Positions 1 through 9,624 of a DNA stretch of 64,000 nt are shown here, in pieces. The stretch covers positions 2,037,001 to 2,101,000 of the forward strand of contig NZ_CP015756.1 of NCBI RefSeq assembly GCF_001877035.1, in the 5' to 3' direction. Below the pieces are notes generated by a model that worked only from the letters and a program-made list of their open reading frames with translations, did no database searches and was not told the origin of the DNA. The position numbers were made by a program, and so were the translations under genes. This DNA comes from Clostridium estertheticum subsp. estertheticum. Lineage in GTDB: Bacteria; Bacillota; Clostridia; Clostridiales; Clostridiaceae. Each line of letters begins with the position of its first letter. Positions within the stretch are counted from its first letter, which is position 1.

Positions 1-329
1 CATTAAAATCAATACTTGGTAGTGATTTTAATAGTAAGTTAGTAAGATTTCCAGGTGGGTCAGTTGGTAAGAAGTTGGAACCTTTTATAGTGGCACTTAA
101 AAGTGATGGATACCATTATATTGATTGGAACGACTTAACGGGGGATGCAGAGGGTCAAAACATACCAGTAGATATGTTATTAGCTAATCTTAAAAAGAAC
201 ACTGAGGGAAAGGGACATGTGGTTATTTTAATGCATGATCTTTCAACAAAGGCAACAACTGTACAAGCACTACCAAAAGTTATTGATTATTTAAAATCTA
301 AGGGATATTCATTTAAAACGCTTAGTTAA
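1..329 (+). CDS. Polysaccharide deacetylase (NodB-type), C-terminal part only
   Basis: The reading frame is already open at the window edge (first full codon at position 3) and ends at TAA 327-329. About 108 residues are visible. They contain RFPGGS, the arginine/proline motif of carbohydrate esterase family 4, then YIDWN and VILMHD near the end, which are the late NodB-domain motifs. Family members remove acetyl groups from peptidoglycan or chitin-like sugars outside the cell. The N-terminal metal-binding motifs and any signal peptide lie outside the window, so substrate cannot be judged. The dlt operon downstream is convergent. Confidence 0.8.
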   Translation, partial: LKSILGSDFNSKLVRFPGGSVGKKLEPFIVALKSDGYHYIDWNDLTGDAEGQNIPVDMLLANLKKNTEGKGHVVILMHDLSTKATTVQALPKVIDYLKSKGYSFKTLS

Positions 330-373
330 ATTATCTCCTGGGTCGCATTGTCTTCCCGATTTTTGGGCATAAT

Positions 374-418
374 AAATCCCTCAATCATAGGTTTAGTATC
401 CTACAATTGGGGGATTTT
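374..418 (+). terminator. Rho-independent terminator after the deacetylase
   Basis: The arms AAATCCCTCAAT (374-385) and ATTGGGGGATTT (406-417) pair with one G-U and are followed by a T-rich run. It lies about 45 bp after the deacetylase stop. Confidence 0.7.
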
Positions 419-537
419 TGTAATATTTTATTTAAAATTGATTATATATATAAGTGATTTTCACATCTGACTGAAATAAAAACAAATAACTGCAACCTAA
501 TATGACAGTGGTATAAATAATTATCATAAAAATCATA

Positions 538-1737
538 TTAGTTTTTATCTTTGTTATAATATTTATCAATAGCTTCATTAACATATACCCAACCTTTCCA
601 GCCTATGTGTGCACTATCCATTAGAAAGTAATTTTCATTTTCATATTTTGAAAAATCAGCAACTTCAAATCCATAAGAACTAACCATATTATTTATCTTT
701 TTATAATAAGCTAACCTATCATTTTTATTATATCCAACATAGTCATACCACTTGCCATTTACAGGAATATTTAAAAATAATGGTTTAATTCCTTCTTCCT
801 TGCAAACGTCCAACAGCAATTTGAAATCCTCATATTCTGGAGAGCTTATACATAAAGTGTTATTAGTAGATATCTTTGTTGTTTCAGGGTTCTTTTTAAA
901 TGAATGATCATATACCCTATTGTCAATACCAAACTTATTATTAGTAGACCTTGACTTAGCAATTTTTGAAGCTTTTTCTAATTCTGTGTTCCAGTTAGTA
1001 ATTGTATGTGGTGGTTCTAAACCATTTACAAGTTTAGGGTCGGACTTAAGATATTTATTGCTATTTATTTCATCTTTTAAAACTAATAATTCATATCTTA
1101 GCCAGTAATAGGGGGTCATTAAGTACCTTTTAGAGGTACTTAATAAGTCCTTATTGCTATAAAGGGAACAGTATTCTCGCATAAGAGCAAAGTGCTTATT
1201 GACCTTTTTACCAGAAATCAACACTATTCTTTTAGAAAAATCTTGTTTTGTAGTTAAACTGATATTCTTATTAAACAAAAATCCATATACCTGTAGTTCA
1301 GATGAATTGGCCTCAAAAGTATTTTCATCAATACCTTTTTTTACAAACCATTGTGGGGAAAGTACGAAAACTACCTTTTGTCCCTTAAGTTCATTGCCTA
1401 GTGCTCCAAAATCAGCAGCATGTACTAAGGATTTATACCCTGCTCTTCCTATAAGATTAATTTGAAAACCATCTTTTTTACCATTAAAAAATTTAATGGG
1501 TTGAGTATAATATCCAATAGTGTGTTCAAGTTCAGAAGAGCCGAACATCAAAAGATTATCATGCTGCCTTGCCCCCATGCTTTGAAGTATTGGACTTTTA
1601 AATTTATGCTCAGTTAAATTCTCTCCAAACTTGTTATAATATTTTTTTGAAATAAGACCTTCGTAATGGCTTTGATAAATAAATAAAAAACCAAAACAGA
1701 TAATAATAGAACAAATAAAAGTTATCACCTTTTTCAT
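538..1737 (-). CDS. dltD: D-alanyl-lipoteichoic acid biosynthesis protein DltD
   Basis: 399 aa, last gene of the dlt operon. Residues 4-22 form a single N-terminal membrane anchor, the rest being an SGNH-hydrolase-like domain on the outer face. The GSSE motif at 66-69 holds the expected nucleophilic serine, and DSAH (D374, H377) near the C-terminus supplies the remaining catalytic residues. DltD takes part in the last step of D-alanine transfer to teichoic acid, which lowers the negative charge of the wall. The start overlaps the dltC stop by 4 bp and has no strong ribosome site of its own, which suggests translational coupling. Confidence 0.93.
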   Translation of the reverse strand: MKKVITFICSIIICFGFLFIYQSHYEGLISKKYYNKFGENLTEHKFKSPILQSMGARQHDNLLMFGSSELEHTIGYYTQPIKFFNGKKDGFQINLIGRAGYKSLVHAADFGALGNELKGQKVVFVLSPQWFVKKGIDENTFEANSSELQVYGFLFNKNISLTTKQDFSKRIVLISGKKVNKHFALMREYCSLYSNKDLLSTSKRYLMTPYYWLRYELLVLKDEINSNKYLKSDPKLVNGLEPPHTITNWNTELEKASKIAKSRSTNNKFGIDNRVYDHSFKKNPETTKISTNNTLCISSPEYEDFKLLLDVCKEEGIKPLFLNIPVNGKWYDYVGYNKNDRLAYYKKINNMVSSYGFEVADFSKYENENYFLMDSAHIGWKGWVYVNEAIDKYYNKDKN

Positions 1738-1976
1738 TCTATTTTACTATTAGAGAGAGCTTTAAGGTATTCAATTAGTTTATTTGGTGTCTCTATATCA
1801 TTTCTTCCAACAATAGCAGGATCAAGTTTAATGTTAAAGTTATCCTCTATAGCTACAATAAGTTCAATTATTCCTAATGAATCTAATCTCCCGCTGTCAA
1901 ATAAGTTCTCATTACTCTCTTCACGTAAATCCTCGCCAGTAATTTCTTCTAGTATATTATAAATTGTATCTTCCAT
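1734..1976 (-). CDS. dltC: D-alanine--poly(phosphoribitol) ligase subunit 2 (carrier protein DltC)
   Basis: 80 aa, the usual size for this acyl-carrier-like protein. LDSLGIIEL at 31-39 is the phosphopantetheine attachment motif, with S33 the modified serine. The carrier receives activated D-alanine from DltA and delivers it to the membrane machinery formed by DltB and DltD. A strong GGAGG site precedes the ATG. It starts 14 bp after dltB ends and overlaps dltD by 4 bp. Confidence 0.95.
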   Translation of the reverse strand: MEDTIYNILEEITGEDLREESNENLFDSGRLDSLGIIELIVAIEDNFNIKLDPAIVGRNDIETPNKLIEYLKALSNSKIE

Positions 1977-1990
1977 ATAAATGCCTCCTT

Positions 1991-3136
1991 TTATTTAAAT
2001 AAAAATCCTGAAAATATTAAAAAGCTAAAACATACTAAATTAAAAGTTAAAAAAGTTGAAGCAATTTTAAAATAAACTTTTTTCTTGTGTTTTTTGTAGA
2101 ATGATTTTCTCTGAAAATAATCTGTAACTATAATTAAAACACCATGAAAGGCACCGTAAACAATATAATTAAGTTGAATTCCATGCCATAGCCCCATGGT
2201 TATCATGTTTATCATGAAACCAATATAGGAGGCTGTATATCTACTCTTGAACCACTTTTTCTTAATGGCAGTCATTACGAATCTATTATAAATAAAATCT
2301 CTAAACCAAAAAGATAAGCTCATGTGCCACCTGTTCCAAAATTCTTTTATATCTTTACTTATAAATGGAAGATTAAAGTTATCAGGTGTTTTTATTCCCA
2401 TTATGTAACTTACACCTATTGCGATTAAACTGTAACCGGCAAAATCAAAAAACAGATAAAAACTATAAGAATACATATATGTAATCGTATTTAATAATGT
2501 GTGCGGTCTTAATAAGATTACGTTAATAAAATGCGTTTGTATATAAAATCCTATCAGAAATTTATATCCTACTCCTTGTAAAATCTTAAATATTCCATCG
2601 CCTAAATATTCAACATATTGTCTGGAGGTTATAACCTTGTTGCTTTCCTCCGTAAATCTAATTGAACGGTCAATAGGACCAGAACTTAAGGTTGGAAAAA
2701 ACAATATAAAATAGGCTAAATCAAACACATTTATTTTAGTAATATACCCGTCATAAATTTGTATTAATATCTGAATAATTTTAAAAGTCAAATAAGAAAT
2801 TCCTAAAAATCCAAGTTCTTCGTGTATAAATATATTGCCCAGTTTGGAGTATAGTAATGGTGATAGACCTATTACTATCATTATCCAAAGTAACCATCTT
2901 TGTTTAAACTTTTTTACAATAAAGCTGTAAAATATAATTAATAAAAATTCCATTATAAAAAATAAAATTAAGTATTCAGCTTGTTGTTTTGACTTACCAA
3001 AAATCAAGTAAATCATAAGTAAGCTTGCGGGTAGCCCGTACCACTTTATCCTTTTGCCAAGTAAACCAACAATAATCGCCGGGATTAAGGCCAAGATCAT
3101 TAAATAGAAATATAAAAAATCTCCATAAGGAGTCAT
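1991..3136 (-). CDS. dltB: D-alanyl transfer membrane protein DltB (MBOAT family)
   Basis: 381 aa with about ten or more hydrophobic segments. EFWNRWHMSLS (265-275) and GLWHG with H318 are membrane-bound O-acyltransferase hallmarks; H318 matches the proposed catalytic histidine. The protein is thought to form the membrane channel or acyltransferase through which D-alanine moves from DltC to the outer face. Its ATG follows the dltA stop codon with no gap, and its ribosome site GGAGGA lies inside the end of dltA. Confidence 0.95.
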   Translation of the reverse strand: MTPYGDFLYFYLMILALIPAIIVGLLGKRIKWYGLPASLLMIYLIFGKSKQQAEYLILFFIMEFLLIIFYSFIVKKFKQRWLLWIMIVIGLSPLLYSKLGNIFIHEELGFLGISYLTFKIIQILIQIYDGYITKINVFDLAYFILFFPTLSSGPIDRSIRFTEESNKVITSRQYVEYLGDGIFKILQGVGYKFLIGFYIQTHFINVILLRPHTLLNTITYMYSYSFYLFFDFAGYSLIAIGVSYIMGIKTPDNFNLPFISKDIKEFWNRWHMSLSFWFRDFIYNRFVMTAIKKKWFKSRYTASYIGFMINMITMGLWHGIQLNYIVYGAFHGVLIIVTDYFQRKSFYKKHKKKVYFKIASTFLTFNLVCFSFLIFSGFLFK

Positions 3137-4612
3137 CTAAAATTCCTCCATTATCTTTTTTCTGTCTATTTTGCCATTAGCGTTCATTGGTAAAACTTTT
3201 ATTACCTTTACTTTACGCGGTATCATATACGAAGGTAATAAGTCCCTTAAGAATTTTTTAACTGTTAGAATTATGTTTCCTTCAAATTTATCATTTAATA
3301 CTACTGCTGTTACTAAATATTTAATTGTGCCTTTTTCTTTAATAGGTACTACAACTGCATTTTTTATAAAAGGAAGTTTTCTTATATTATTTTCAATATC
3401 TTCAATTTCCACTCTATAACCATGAAGTTTAATTTGATTATCTATTCGACCCTCATAATATAATAGACCATTAACAGTATAACCCATATCTCCTGTTCTG
3501 TATCCTCTTTTTTTTACACCAGAAATTTCTCTTTTAAAGAAGAATTTTTCTGTTAATGTAGGGTCAGCAAAGTAACCTACACTTACACTATCGCCTAATA
3601 TTAATATTTCATTTGTATTTTCTTCTATGATTATTTCACAGTCTTTTTTCACATATCCAACTGGAAGAGTTTCTTTACTTAAAAGCATTTCTTTTTTTAT
3701 TTCAACTGCAGTTACTGCAACGGTTGCCTCTGTTGGACCATAAAAATTTATTATCTTAATTGTAGGGAATCTTTCAAATAATTTTTTTACGCATTCCTTG
3801 GAAAGAGTTTCTCCACAAAATAACATTTGGTTCAATTTAGGCAATAATTTTTCATTAAACTGTTCACTTTGTAAAGACATTTCTGCGAAAGATGGAGTAG
3901 AGACCCAGGTTGTAATCCCGGAAGATTTAAAATTTACAAAAAGTTCAGGTAAATTAGCTATCATATCTTTATCAATACTATATAGTATTGAACCAGAAAC
4001 CAATGATAAGTAAGTGTCCATTACAGATAAATCAAAAGAAAAAGGCGCTTGATTCATGAATATTTTATCATTCTCATTGATTAGAGTTATACTCCAATCA
4101 ATGAAACTTTGAATGCAATTTTTTGTTATCTGAACTCCCTTTGGTTTGCCAGTGCTTCCTGAAGTATAGATTATGTAATAAATATCTTCACCCTTAAGCC
4201 TATAACTTATATTGGGTATTTTATTTTCATATTGCAATAGCCTTTTTTCTAAATCAATCTTATTTAGTACTATATTTGCAGGAAGATCAGATAAGTCATC
4301 TGATGTATTTATAATTAATTTAGCACCAGAAATAATTAAAATATCCTTAAGTCTTGTAAGTGGAGTCGAGATATCTAATGGAATATATGGATGTCCACTT
4401 TTAGCGCAAGCTAAAAAGCTTATAAGCATTAAATGATCCTTATGTCCATAAACTATTATAGGCGTTTTGTCTTTGCCGAATAAATTTATGAGATTTACAG
4501 CAAGTGAATCCGATTTTGTTTTAAGTTCGCTATAAGTTAAATTACTATTTTTATAAATATGAGCTACTTTATTAGTAGTACAATAATTTTCGATTGTATT
4601 AATAAAATCCAT
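3137..4612 (-). CDS. dltA: D-alanine--D-alanyl carrier protein ligase DltA
   Basis: 491 aa from the chosen ATG at 4612, which has an AGGGGG site about 9 bp upstream; the frame stays open to 4690 but no upstream start has a good ribosome site. It is an adenylate-forming enzyme: TSGSTGKPKG (about 150-159) is the P-loop, followed by NFYGPTEAT, GYRTGDMGY and the C-terminal NANGKIDRK with the catalytic lysine near residue 481. It activates D-alanine with ATP and loads it on DltC. First gene of dltABCD. No dltX-like small ORF is visible upstream. Confidence 0.95.
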   Translation of the reverse strand: MDFINTIENYCTTNKVAHIYKNSNLTYSELKTKSDSLAVNLINLFGKDKTPIIVYGHKDHLMLISFLACAKSGHPYIPLDISTPLTRLKDILIISGAKLIINTSDDLSDLPANIVLNKIDLEKRLLQYENKIPNISYRLKGEDIYYIIYTSGSTGKPKGVQITKNCIQSFIDWSITLINENDKIFMNQAPFSFDLSVMDTYLSLVSGSILYSIDKDMIANLPELFVNFKSSGITTWVSTPSFAEMSLQSEQFNEKLLPKLNQMLFCGETLSKECVKKLFERFPTIKIINFYGPTEATVAVTAVEIKKEMLLSKETLPVGYVKKDCEIIIEENTNEILILGDSVSVGYFADPTLTEKFFFKREISGVKKRGYRTGDMGYTVNGLLYYEGRIDNQIKLHGYRVEIEDIENNIRKLPFIKNAVVVPIKEKGTIKYLVTAVVLNDKFEGNIILTVKKFLRDLLPSYMIPRKVKVIKVLPMNANGKIDRKKIMEEF

Positions 4613-4983
4613 ACGTCTTGTCCCCCTATACTTTAAAATCCATTTTATCATTTTGTTACATAACATAATAATTACATAATGATTACACATTAATCATACA
4701 AATCATAAAAATTACCCAAATTACACATGTTTTTTGACAATTATTAGCATAAAAGTAATCCATTAAATATGTCCTATGTCATTATAAGGCATATTTACAA
4801 TAAAGGTGTGAATAAATTGTAAATATTATTTTAGAAAACGTTATATCAAGAAATTTAGTCCTATATTGTGTATTTTCAATAATAGAATAAACCCTGAGTC
4901 ACAACATTATAGTAATAATTATAACAAATATGTTATAATTAGAATATAGATAAATAAAAAAATTATATGAGGGGGAATCATTA
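4613..4983. other. Divergent dlt / HEPN-like gene regulatory region
   Basis: 371 bp between two divergent genes and extremely AT-rich. Bases 4656-4735 hold several spaced copies of ATTAC/TTACATAA-like words just upstream of dltA, which could be operator half-sites. On the minus strand TTGTCA followed about 18 bp later by GGTAAT is a possible dlt promoter. The plus-strand promoter and dyad are listed separately. I see no small gene here. Confidence 0.4.
4918..4939 (+). promoter_or_regulatory. 22-bp perfect dyad overlapping the -10 box of the HEPN-like gene
   Basis: ATTATAAC-N6-GTTATAAT is a perfect inverted repeat whose right arm contains the -10 hexamer TATAAT (4934-4939), about 45 bp before the start codon at 4984. 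This placement is typical of a repressor operator. The regulator is unknown. Confidence 0.5.
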
Positions 4984-5490
4984 ATGAAAGAAATGAATAA
5001 AACTGAATTGAAAAAATTGGATGGCAACGTGTCAGAATTTAAAAATAAATTAGAAAAATTTCACTTAGATATAAATTCTGAAAGCCCAATGCAGATTATA
5101 TTAAAGGGAAATCTTTATATAGAATATGCGTTGAGAGAAAGACTGAAGAAGCACCTTAAGAATCCAGATATTTTAGACTGTGATAAGTTGACATTTGATC
5201 AATTGGCAAAATCAGTATTTTCATTAGGGTTGCTTCCAATTGATATATTTAAAACAGTTATGAAAGTAAATTATATAAGAAATTTATATTCTATTAATCT
5301 TAAGTATAATTTTAATGAAGAAGAGTATAGAAAACTTGAAAATACATTTTCACCTGATTTTAAGGAAATGTATTTAGTATTTTTGGGAACACACGAATAT
5401 CCAGTAAGCACGTTAATAAAATTACAGACTGCTATATTTACAATATGGCAATTAATTTTAAATAGATATAATGTGCTAGAAAATATGTAA
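4984..5490 (+). CDS. Small HEPN-like protein of unknown function
   Basis: 168 aa with a GAGGGGGA ribosome site. Residues 37-110 (LKGNLYIEYALRERL, LTFDQLAKSVFSLGLLP, VNYIRNLYSIN) resemble the all-alpha HEPN/DUF4145-type fold, in which the last helix normally carries Rx4-6H. Here the motif reads R99-N-L-Y-S-I-N105, so the histidine position is asparagine. HEPN proteins are often RNases or partners of nucleotidyltransferases in toxin or defence systems; loss of the histidine argues against nuclease activity. No nucleotidyltransferase or toxin partner is adjacent, so it is either a solitary regulator or misassigned. Confidence 0.5.
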   Translation: MKEMNKTELKKLDGNVSEFKNKLEKFHLDINSESPMQIILKGNLYIEYALRERLKKHLKNPDILDCDKLTFDQLAKSVFSLGLLPIDIFKTVMKVNYIRNLYSINLKYNFNEEEYRKLENTFSPDFKEMYLVFLGTHEYPVSTLIKLQTAIFTIWQLILNRYNVLENM

Positions 5491-5520
5491 TTCCATAAGG
5501 TAGTTCAGGATTAAAATAAT

Positions 5521-5568
5521 AAGGTTATATTCCTAAATCATATTTTTAGGAATATAACCTTATTTTTT
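5521..5568. terminator. Bidirectional terminator
   Basis: A 17-bp stem with arms 5521-5537 (AAGGTTATATTCCTAAA) and the matching complement up to about 5560 has T-rich flanks on both strands. It separates the HEPN-like gene from the convergent membrane/kinase fusion gene. Confidence 0.85.
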
Positions 5569-5602
5569 TATTGCATTTTGTATTTCTTTTATTAAATATC
5601 TA

Positions 5603-6904
5603 TTATTTATTAGCTTCTTTTCCTTTAATGGCTTCTTCAATTAATTCAGTAGTTTTATCTAGTCCAAAAACCGCACTATTAACCGTCAAATCATAGTTCT
5701 TAATACGTCCCCATTTACGTTCCGCATAGATTTGATAATAGGTTTCTCTTGCCCTATCAGTTTTGTGTAGCGTTTCTTCGACATTTTCCTCTGATATTCC
5801 ATATTCATATTGAATACGCTTCATTCTATTTGCTTTATCTGCATGAATAAATACATGGAAGCTCCCTTTGAAATCAGCTAAAATGGAATCGGAACAATGT
5901 TCCATAATTACACAAGATTCGGTATTTGCAAGTTTCATAATAGCTCTCTTTTCTGATTCATAGATAGCATTTAGAGGATCTTTCTCCTTTTTAGAAAAGG
6001 CGTATCCTTGAGATAATAACTGATTTAACAACAAATTTGGAACAAATTGATCATTTTCTGCAATGAATTTTTCAGAAAGACCTGTTTCTTCGGCAGCTGT
6101 TTTTAATAATTGCGTGTCGTAGAAAGAAATACCTAAATCAGCTGCTATTTTTTTACCAATATCTCGCCCTCCACTACCATATTCACGACTAATTGTCACT
6201 ACTAGTGGATGAATTTCTTGAGCAGTTGTTAAAACTTGACTCGTATTCACAGTTATCGAGTTACCTTTAAATACAGCATCCATAAAACTTAAACGCTTGT
6301 TAATTAAACGAACAAGGGTTCCAACTAATAAAGCAGCTAAAACTGTTCCTTCTCTTATTCCATTTAGTCGATGAAAAAGAATAAAAGAAAAAAGAAAACC
6401 ACAAATTACAAGTGTAACATCGAAAGCTACTTTTAATTTTCCAAATTCCTTCTTCGTAACTATTGAGATGGCGCTAACTACCCCTTCACCAGCCATCATG
6501 ACAACATCGGCAGTTACTTCCATACTGACTCCAAGAGCAAGAATTAAACAACTAAGTACAAATAGTCCTACTTGAGCAGGATAACTGGTCACATTTACCC
6601 ATGATAACAATCCCATAGTAAAATCGGTAAAATAGGCAAATAAAAAAGCTACCACAACTTGAAGTAGCTGGATTGACTTAAATTGTTTTCTTAATAATAA
6701 AATTTGAAAAATAATAAATAATAAATTCATTAAGAAAGTAAATTGCCCAATGGTCATAGGCAATCCCAAACTCAACACGTATGGCACACATGAAATCGGA
6801 GACGTTCCTAAATTTGACCTGGTGGATAACACAACACCCACCGCCATCATGAATAACCCTAAAATAAAAAATAAATAACGTTTCACTATCTCACGAATTG
6901 ACAT
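5603..6904 (-). CDS. YczE/DUF6198-type membrane domain fused to a cytidylate-kinase-like domain
   Basis: 433 aa from ATG 6904; a GTG at 6916 is in frame but abuts its ribosome site. Residues 8-200 hold five to six membrane helices with STRSNLGTSP, typical of YczE/YitT-like proteins. Residues about 232-430 form a cytosolic domain beginning HPLVVTISREYGSGGRDIG, the glycine-rich loop of the cytidylate-kinase-like family, with later arginine-rich lid segments such as RARETYYQIYAERKWG. The architecture suggests a membrane protein whose activity is linked to a nucleotide-binding domain; no substrate is known to me. It follows a MarR gene in one unit, and its codon use looks less AT-rich than that of neighbours, suggesting transfer from another Firmicute. 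Confidence 0.8.
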   Translation of the reverse strand: MSIREIVKRYLFFILGLFMMAVGVVLSTRSNLGTSPISCVPYVLSLGLPMTIGQFTFLMNLLFIIFQILLLRKQFKSIQLLQVVVAFLFAYFTDFTMGLLSWVNVTSYPAQVGLFVLSCLILALGVSMEVTADVVMMAGEGVVSAISIVTKKEFGKLKVAFDVTLVICGFLFSFILFHRLNGIREGTVLAALLVGTLVRLINKRLSFMDAVFKGNSITVNTSQVLTTAQEIHPLVVTISREYGSGGRDIGKKIAADLGISFYDTQLLKTAAEETGLSEKFIAENDQFVPNLLLNQLLSQGYAFSKKEKDPLNAIYESEKRAIMKLANTESCVIMEHCSDSILADFKGSFHVFIHADKANRMKRIQYEYGISEENVEETLHKTDRARETYYQIYAERKWGRIKNYDLTVNSAVFGLDKTTELIEEAIKGKEANK

Positions 6905-6945
6905 TTTAAAGTTCACTCTCCTTCACTTTTTTTATTGTTTTGTTT

Positions 6946-7362
6946 CTAATCAGATAAATTATCAAACATCTTTGTTAGTAGACGAAGCGTTCCTTCTTGC
7001 TGCTCAACTGTAAAACCTTCAAAGGCTTTCTTTCTCACTTCTTCAAAAATTTTTAAAACTTGTTTGGTTACTATTTCTCCTTCATTTGTTAAAGAAACAT
7101 GTAAAGAACGTCGATTACCATTTAGCTGTTTTCGTTCAATCAGATGAGCCTTCTCCATTCTGGCTAATAAATTAGTGACCGTTGCTGGCTCTATTTCACA
7201 AGCTTTGGCAATTTCCTTTTGCTCGCAGCCATTGTGATATTCTAGAAATTCCAAAATTTTTGGTTGACCTGGGGACAATCCTAAGGTACTTGTTTGTAAC
7301 AAAATTTTTTTGTTACAAAGTGTGTGACAAAGCCGTAAAATGTAATGCAGCTCTTTGTTCAT
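6946..7362 (-). CDS. MarR-family transcriptional regulator
   Basis: 138 aa with an AGGAGG ribosome site. The winged helix-turn-helix spans about 45-90 (QKEIAKACEIEPATVTNLL, then the wing ERKQLNGNRRSLHVSLT) and is flanked by dimerisation helices at both ends. MarR proteins usually repress their own operon and release DNA on binding a small molecule. The membrane/kinase fusion follows 41 bp downstream on the same strand, so it is the likely target. A dyad-rich promoter region lies directly upstream (7381-7428). Confidence 0.9.
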   Translation of the reverse strand: MNKELHYILRLCHTLCNKKILLQTSTLGLSPGQPKILEFLEYHNGCEQKEIAKACEIEPATVTNLLARMEKAHLIERKQLNGNRRSLHVSLTNEGEIVTKQVLKIFEEVRKKAFEGFTVEQQEGTLRLLTKMFDNLSD

Positions 7363-7380
7363 GTTTAGTCCCTCCTTTTG

Positions 7381-7428
7381 ATTAGAGATATAATAATTAG
7401 AAAGCTAACTGTTATATTATATATCTAA
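7381..7428 (-). promoter_or_regulatory. Candidate MarR operator and promoter
   Basis: Two nested dyads lie just before the marR start: outer arms ATTAGAGATATAATA (7381-7395) and TATATTATATATCTAAAT, and inner TTAG-N4-CTAA near 7397-7408. TATAAT-like sequences lie within the arms. Self-repression is inferred from the position. Confidence 0.45.
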
Positions 7429-7508
7429 ATAAAAAGTGAGTCAATCTTCAAGAGCAAAAGTGCCTACGTCTCGCTTTTTAATGAAGAAGAGTATATAAAA
7501 GTTAAAAT

Positions 7509-7562
7509 AAAAGGTAAAGACCAGAGGAAATGATAAATCACTACCTCTGGTCTTTACCTTTT
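7509..7562 (-). terminator. Terminator of the chemoreceptor gene
   Basis: A 19-bp stem (arms 7509-7527 and 7544-7562, core GGTAAAGACCAGAGG) follows the stop codon of the chemoreceptor gene on the minus strand. It has A/T-rich flanks. Confidence 0.85.
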
Positions 7563-7603
7563 AGATATAAATTATGATATGTTTTCTTAGATGTTTTATT
7601 ATA

Positions 7604-9592
7604 TTAGACTTTAAATTTGTCAACTGCGTTTTCTAGTTTATTCACCAATTGTTTCAAATCTTCTGCATGAGATTCTGCCTTATTTATTGCTAATAATTGT
7701 TCAGCAGTAACAGCTGAAACTTCTTCTGTAGCTGCGCAAGTTTCTTCGGCAGCTGCAGAGATATTAGTTATATTAGCAACTATAGCTTCTTTTTTATTTG
7801 TCATATTCTCACTAAATTTACTTATCTCATTCATCTTATCCATTAACGCTTTAAAAGATTCAGATATATCTTTAAATTGTTCTCCGGTTTGATATACAGC
7901 CTCATTTTGCTCTTCAACTATGATTTGAGTATTTTCCATAACTGTTACAGCAAATTTTGCGTTGGTTTGAACTTCGGTTATCAAGGTTCCAATCTGATGA
8001 GTGGCGCCAGAAGATTGTTCCGCCAATTTACGAACTTCATCAGCTACAACTGCAAAGCCTCTACCACTTTCTCCGGCTCTTGCAGCCTCTATAGCAGCAT
8101 TTAGTGCTAGTAAGTTAGTCTGTTTAGCTATATTATCTATTGTTTCTATTATTACACCTATCTTCTGGGAGCTTTCATCAACTCTCTGAATTACTTCACT
8201 TACATCTTTGTTAGCCTTATTATTCTCATTATTTTTATCTGAAAGTAATTTAACTACCGACCTACCTTTTGTAGTGATTTCAACAGTGTGGTTAGAAATG
8301 TCCTTCATTTCACTAGCAGCTACAGAAACATGTTCAATATCTTGAGTTATACTAGAAATTTCACTTACACTGCTTTCAGTATCTTTAGCTTGCTCCGTAG
8401 CGGTTATAGCTATGTCTTCAATAGCTTTGGCAACTTCCTCTGAAGCAAGTGCAGTCTGCTTAGTTATGTCAGTAAGGGAGTTAGATGAATCTAATAGAGT
8501 TCCAGAAGAATTTTTTATTTCTCTAACTAAATCACCAATACTACCTATCATATAATTAAACTTATTAGAAATTTGACCGAACTCGTCTTTCCTTTCTAAA
8601 ATATTTCCTTGTAATGTAGACTTAGCTAGATGACCTTCTGACGCAAGCGAAATTTTCTCCGTTATGTTTTTAAGTGGAGTTGTAATATAAATGGAAAGGA
8701 AATTCGCTATAATTAAAGATAACAATAATGCACCTGCAATAATAACCAGCATAATCATTATAATCAAATTTAATTCATTAAAGGCCTCACTGGAATTTAC
8801 TTCAACTATTACACCCCAATTAATCTTATCAATAAATTTATAGGTAGATAGTTTAGCAACATCGTTACTTGCGTATTCGATTTGACCAGTTTGTTTTTTT
8901 ATAACTTTAGCTACAGGGCTAAGCTTTGTTAAATCCGTAAGTTGGTCGGCCAGTTTCTTATTACTATGGCCAATTGCTTTTCCAGATCCATCAACTAAAT
9001 AAACTTGTCCTGATTTTCCATAACTTTCTTTTGTTACTAAATCACTAAAAACATCTAGTGAAAGGTTAGCAGCTAATACACCTACAACTTTTCCGTTTTT
9101 CAAAATAGGAGTAAAACATATTATTATTGGTTTCTTTGTAGTACCAGATATCAATACATTAGAAAAACCAGATTCACCCTTCATTCCCATTTTATAATAA
9201 TCTCTATTAGATCTATCTGCTAGATTATTCTTTCCCATAGAACTATAAAACATCATACCTTTTGGATCTAATGCTGTAAAATCTAAAATCATTGGGAATT
9301 GCGTTCTAAATGTTTTACAGATACTATCAAGTTTGTTGAAATCCATAGATTGGACTTCATCTGTAGCGACTAGACCAGTCATCAAACTTTGAATATCATT
9401 TAGTGTTAATTTTATTTCTTTTTCAACAGCATTTGCCTTGTCCATTTGTTGAGTATAAGCACTTTTCTTCATAATACTTGAATTTTTTACTCCAATAATT
9501 AAAGTAGATATAATAAGTGGTATTATAATAATAATTACGATAATAATTGAGATTTTAAATTTAAAGCCCCTTATAGTTTTGATTTTAATCAC
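7604..9592 (-). CDS. Methyl-accepting chemotaxis protein with Cache sensor domain
   Basis: 662 aa. TM1 is at about 14-36, an extracellular Cache-type domain at about 40-270 (including [19 protein letters not shown]), TM2 at about 276-298, HAMP to about 355, and a cytoplasmic signalling domain with the tip sequence [20 protein letters not shown]. It probably senses small ligands such as amino or organic acids outside the cell. The only candidate start is GTG at 9592, one base after an AAGGGGA site, an unusually tight spacing. It ends DKFKV without the aromatic tail seen in the two receptors of the che operon. It is monocistronic. Confidence 0.9.
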   Translation of the reverse strand: MIKIKTIRGFKFKISIIIVIIIIIPLIISTLIIGVKNSSIMKKSAYTQQMDKANAVEKEIKLTLNDIQSLMTGLVATDEVQSMDFNKLDSICKTFRTQFPMILDFTALDPKGMMFYSSMGKNNLADRSNRDYYKMGMKGESGFSNVLISGTTKKPIIICFTPILKNGKVVGVLAANLSLDVFSDLVTKESYGKSGQVYLVDGSGKAIGHSNKKLADQLTDLTKLSPVAKVIKKQTGQIEYASNDVAKLSTYKFIDKINWGVIVEVNSSEAFNELNLIIMIMLVIIAGALLLSLIIANFLSIYITTPLKNITEKISLASEGHLAKSTLQGNILERKDEFGQISNKFNYMIGSIGDLVREIKNSSGTLLDSSNSLTDITKQTALASEEVAKAIEDIAITATEQAKDTESSVSEISSITQDIEHVSVAASEMKDISNHTVEITTKGRSVVKLLSDKNNENNKANKDVSEVIQRVDESSQKIGVIIETIDNIAKQTNLLALNAAIEAARAGESGRGFAVVADEVRKLAEQSSGATHQIGTLITEVQTNAKFAVTVMENTQIIVEEQNEAVYQTGEQFKDISESFKALMDKMNEISKFSENMTNKKEAIVANITNISAAAEETCAATEEVSAVTAEQLLAINKAESHAEDLKQLVNKLENAVDKFKV

Positions 9593-9624
9593 TCCCCTTA
9601 TAATTTTATAAATTTACAAAACTG

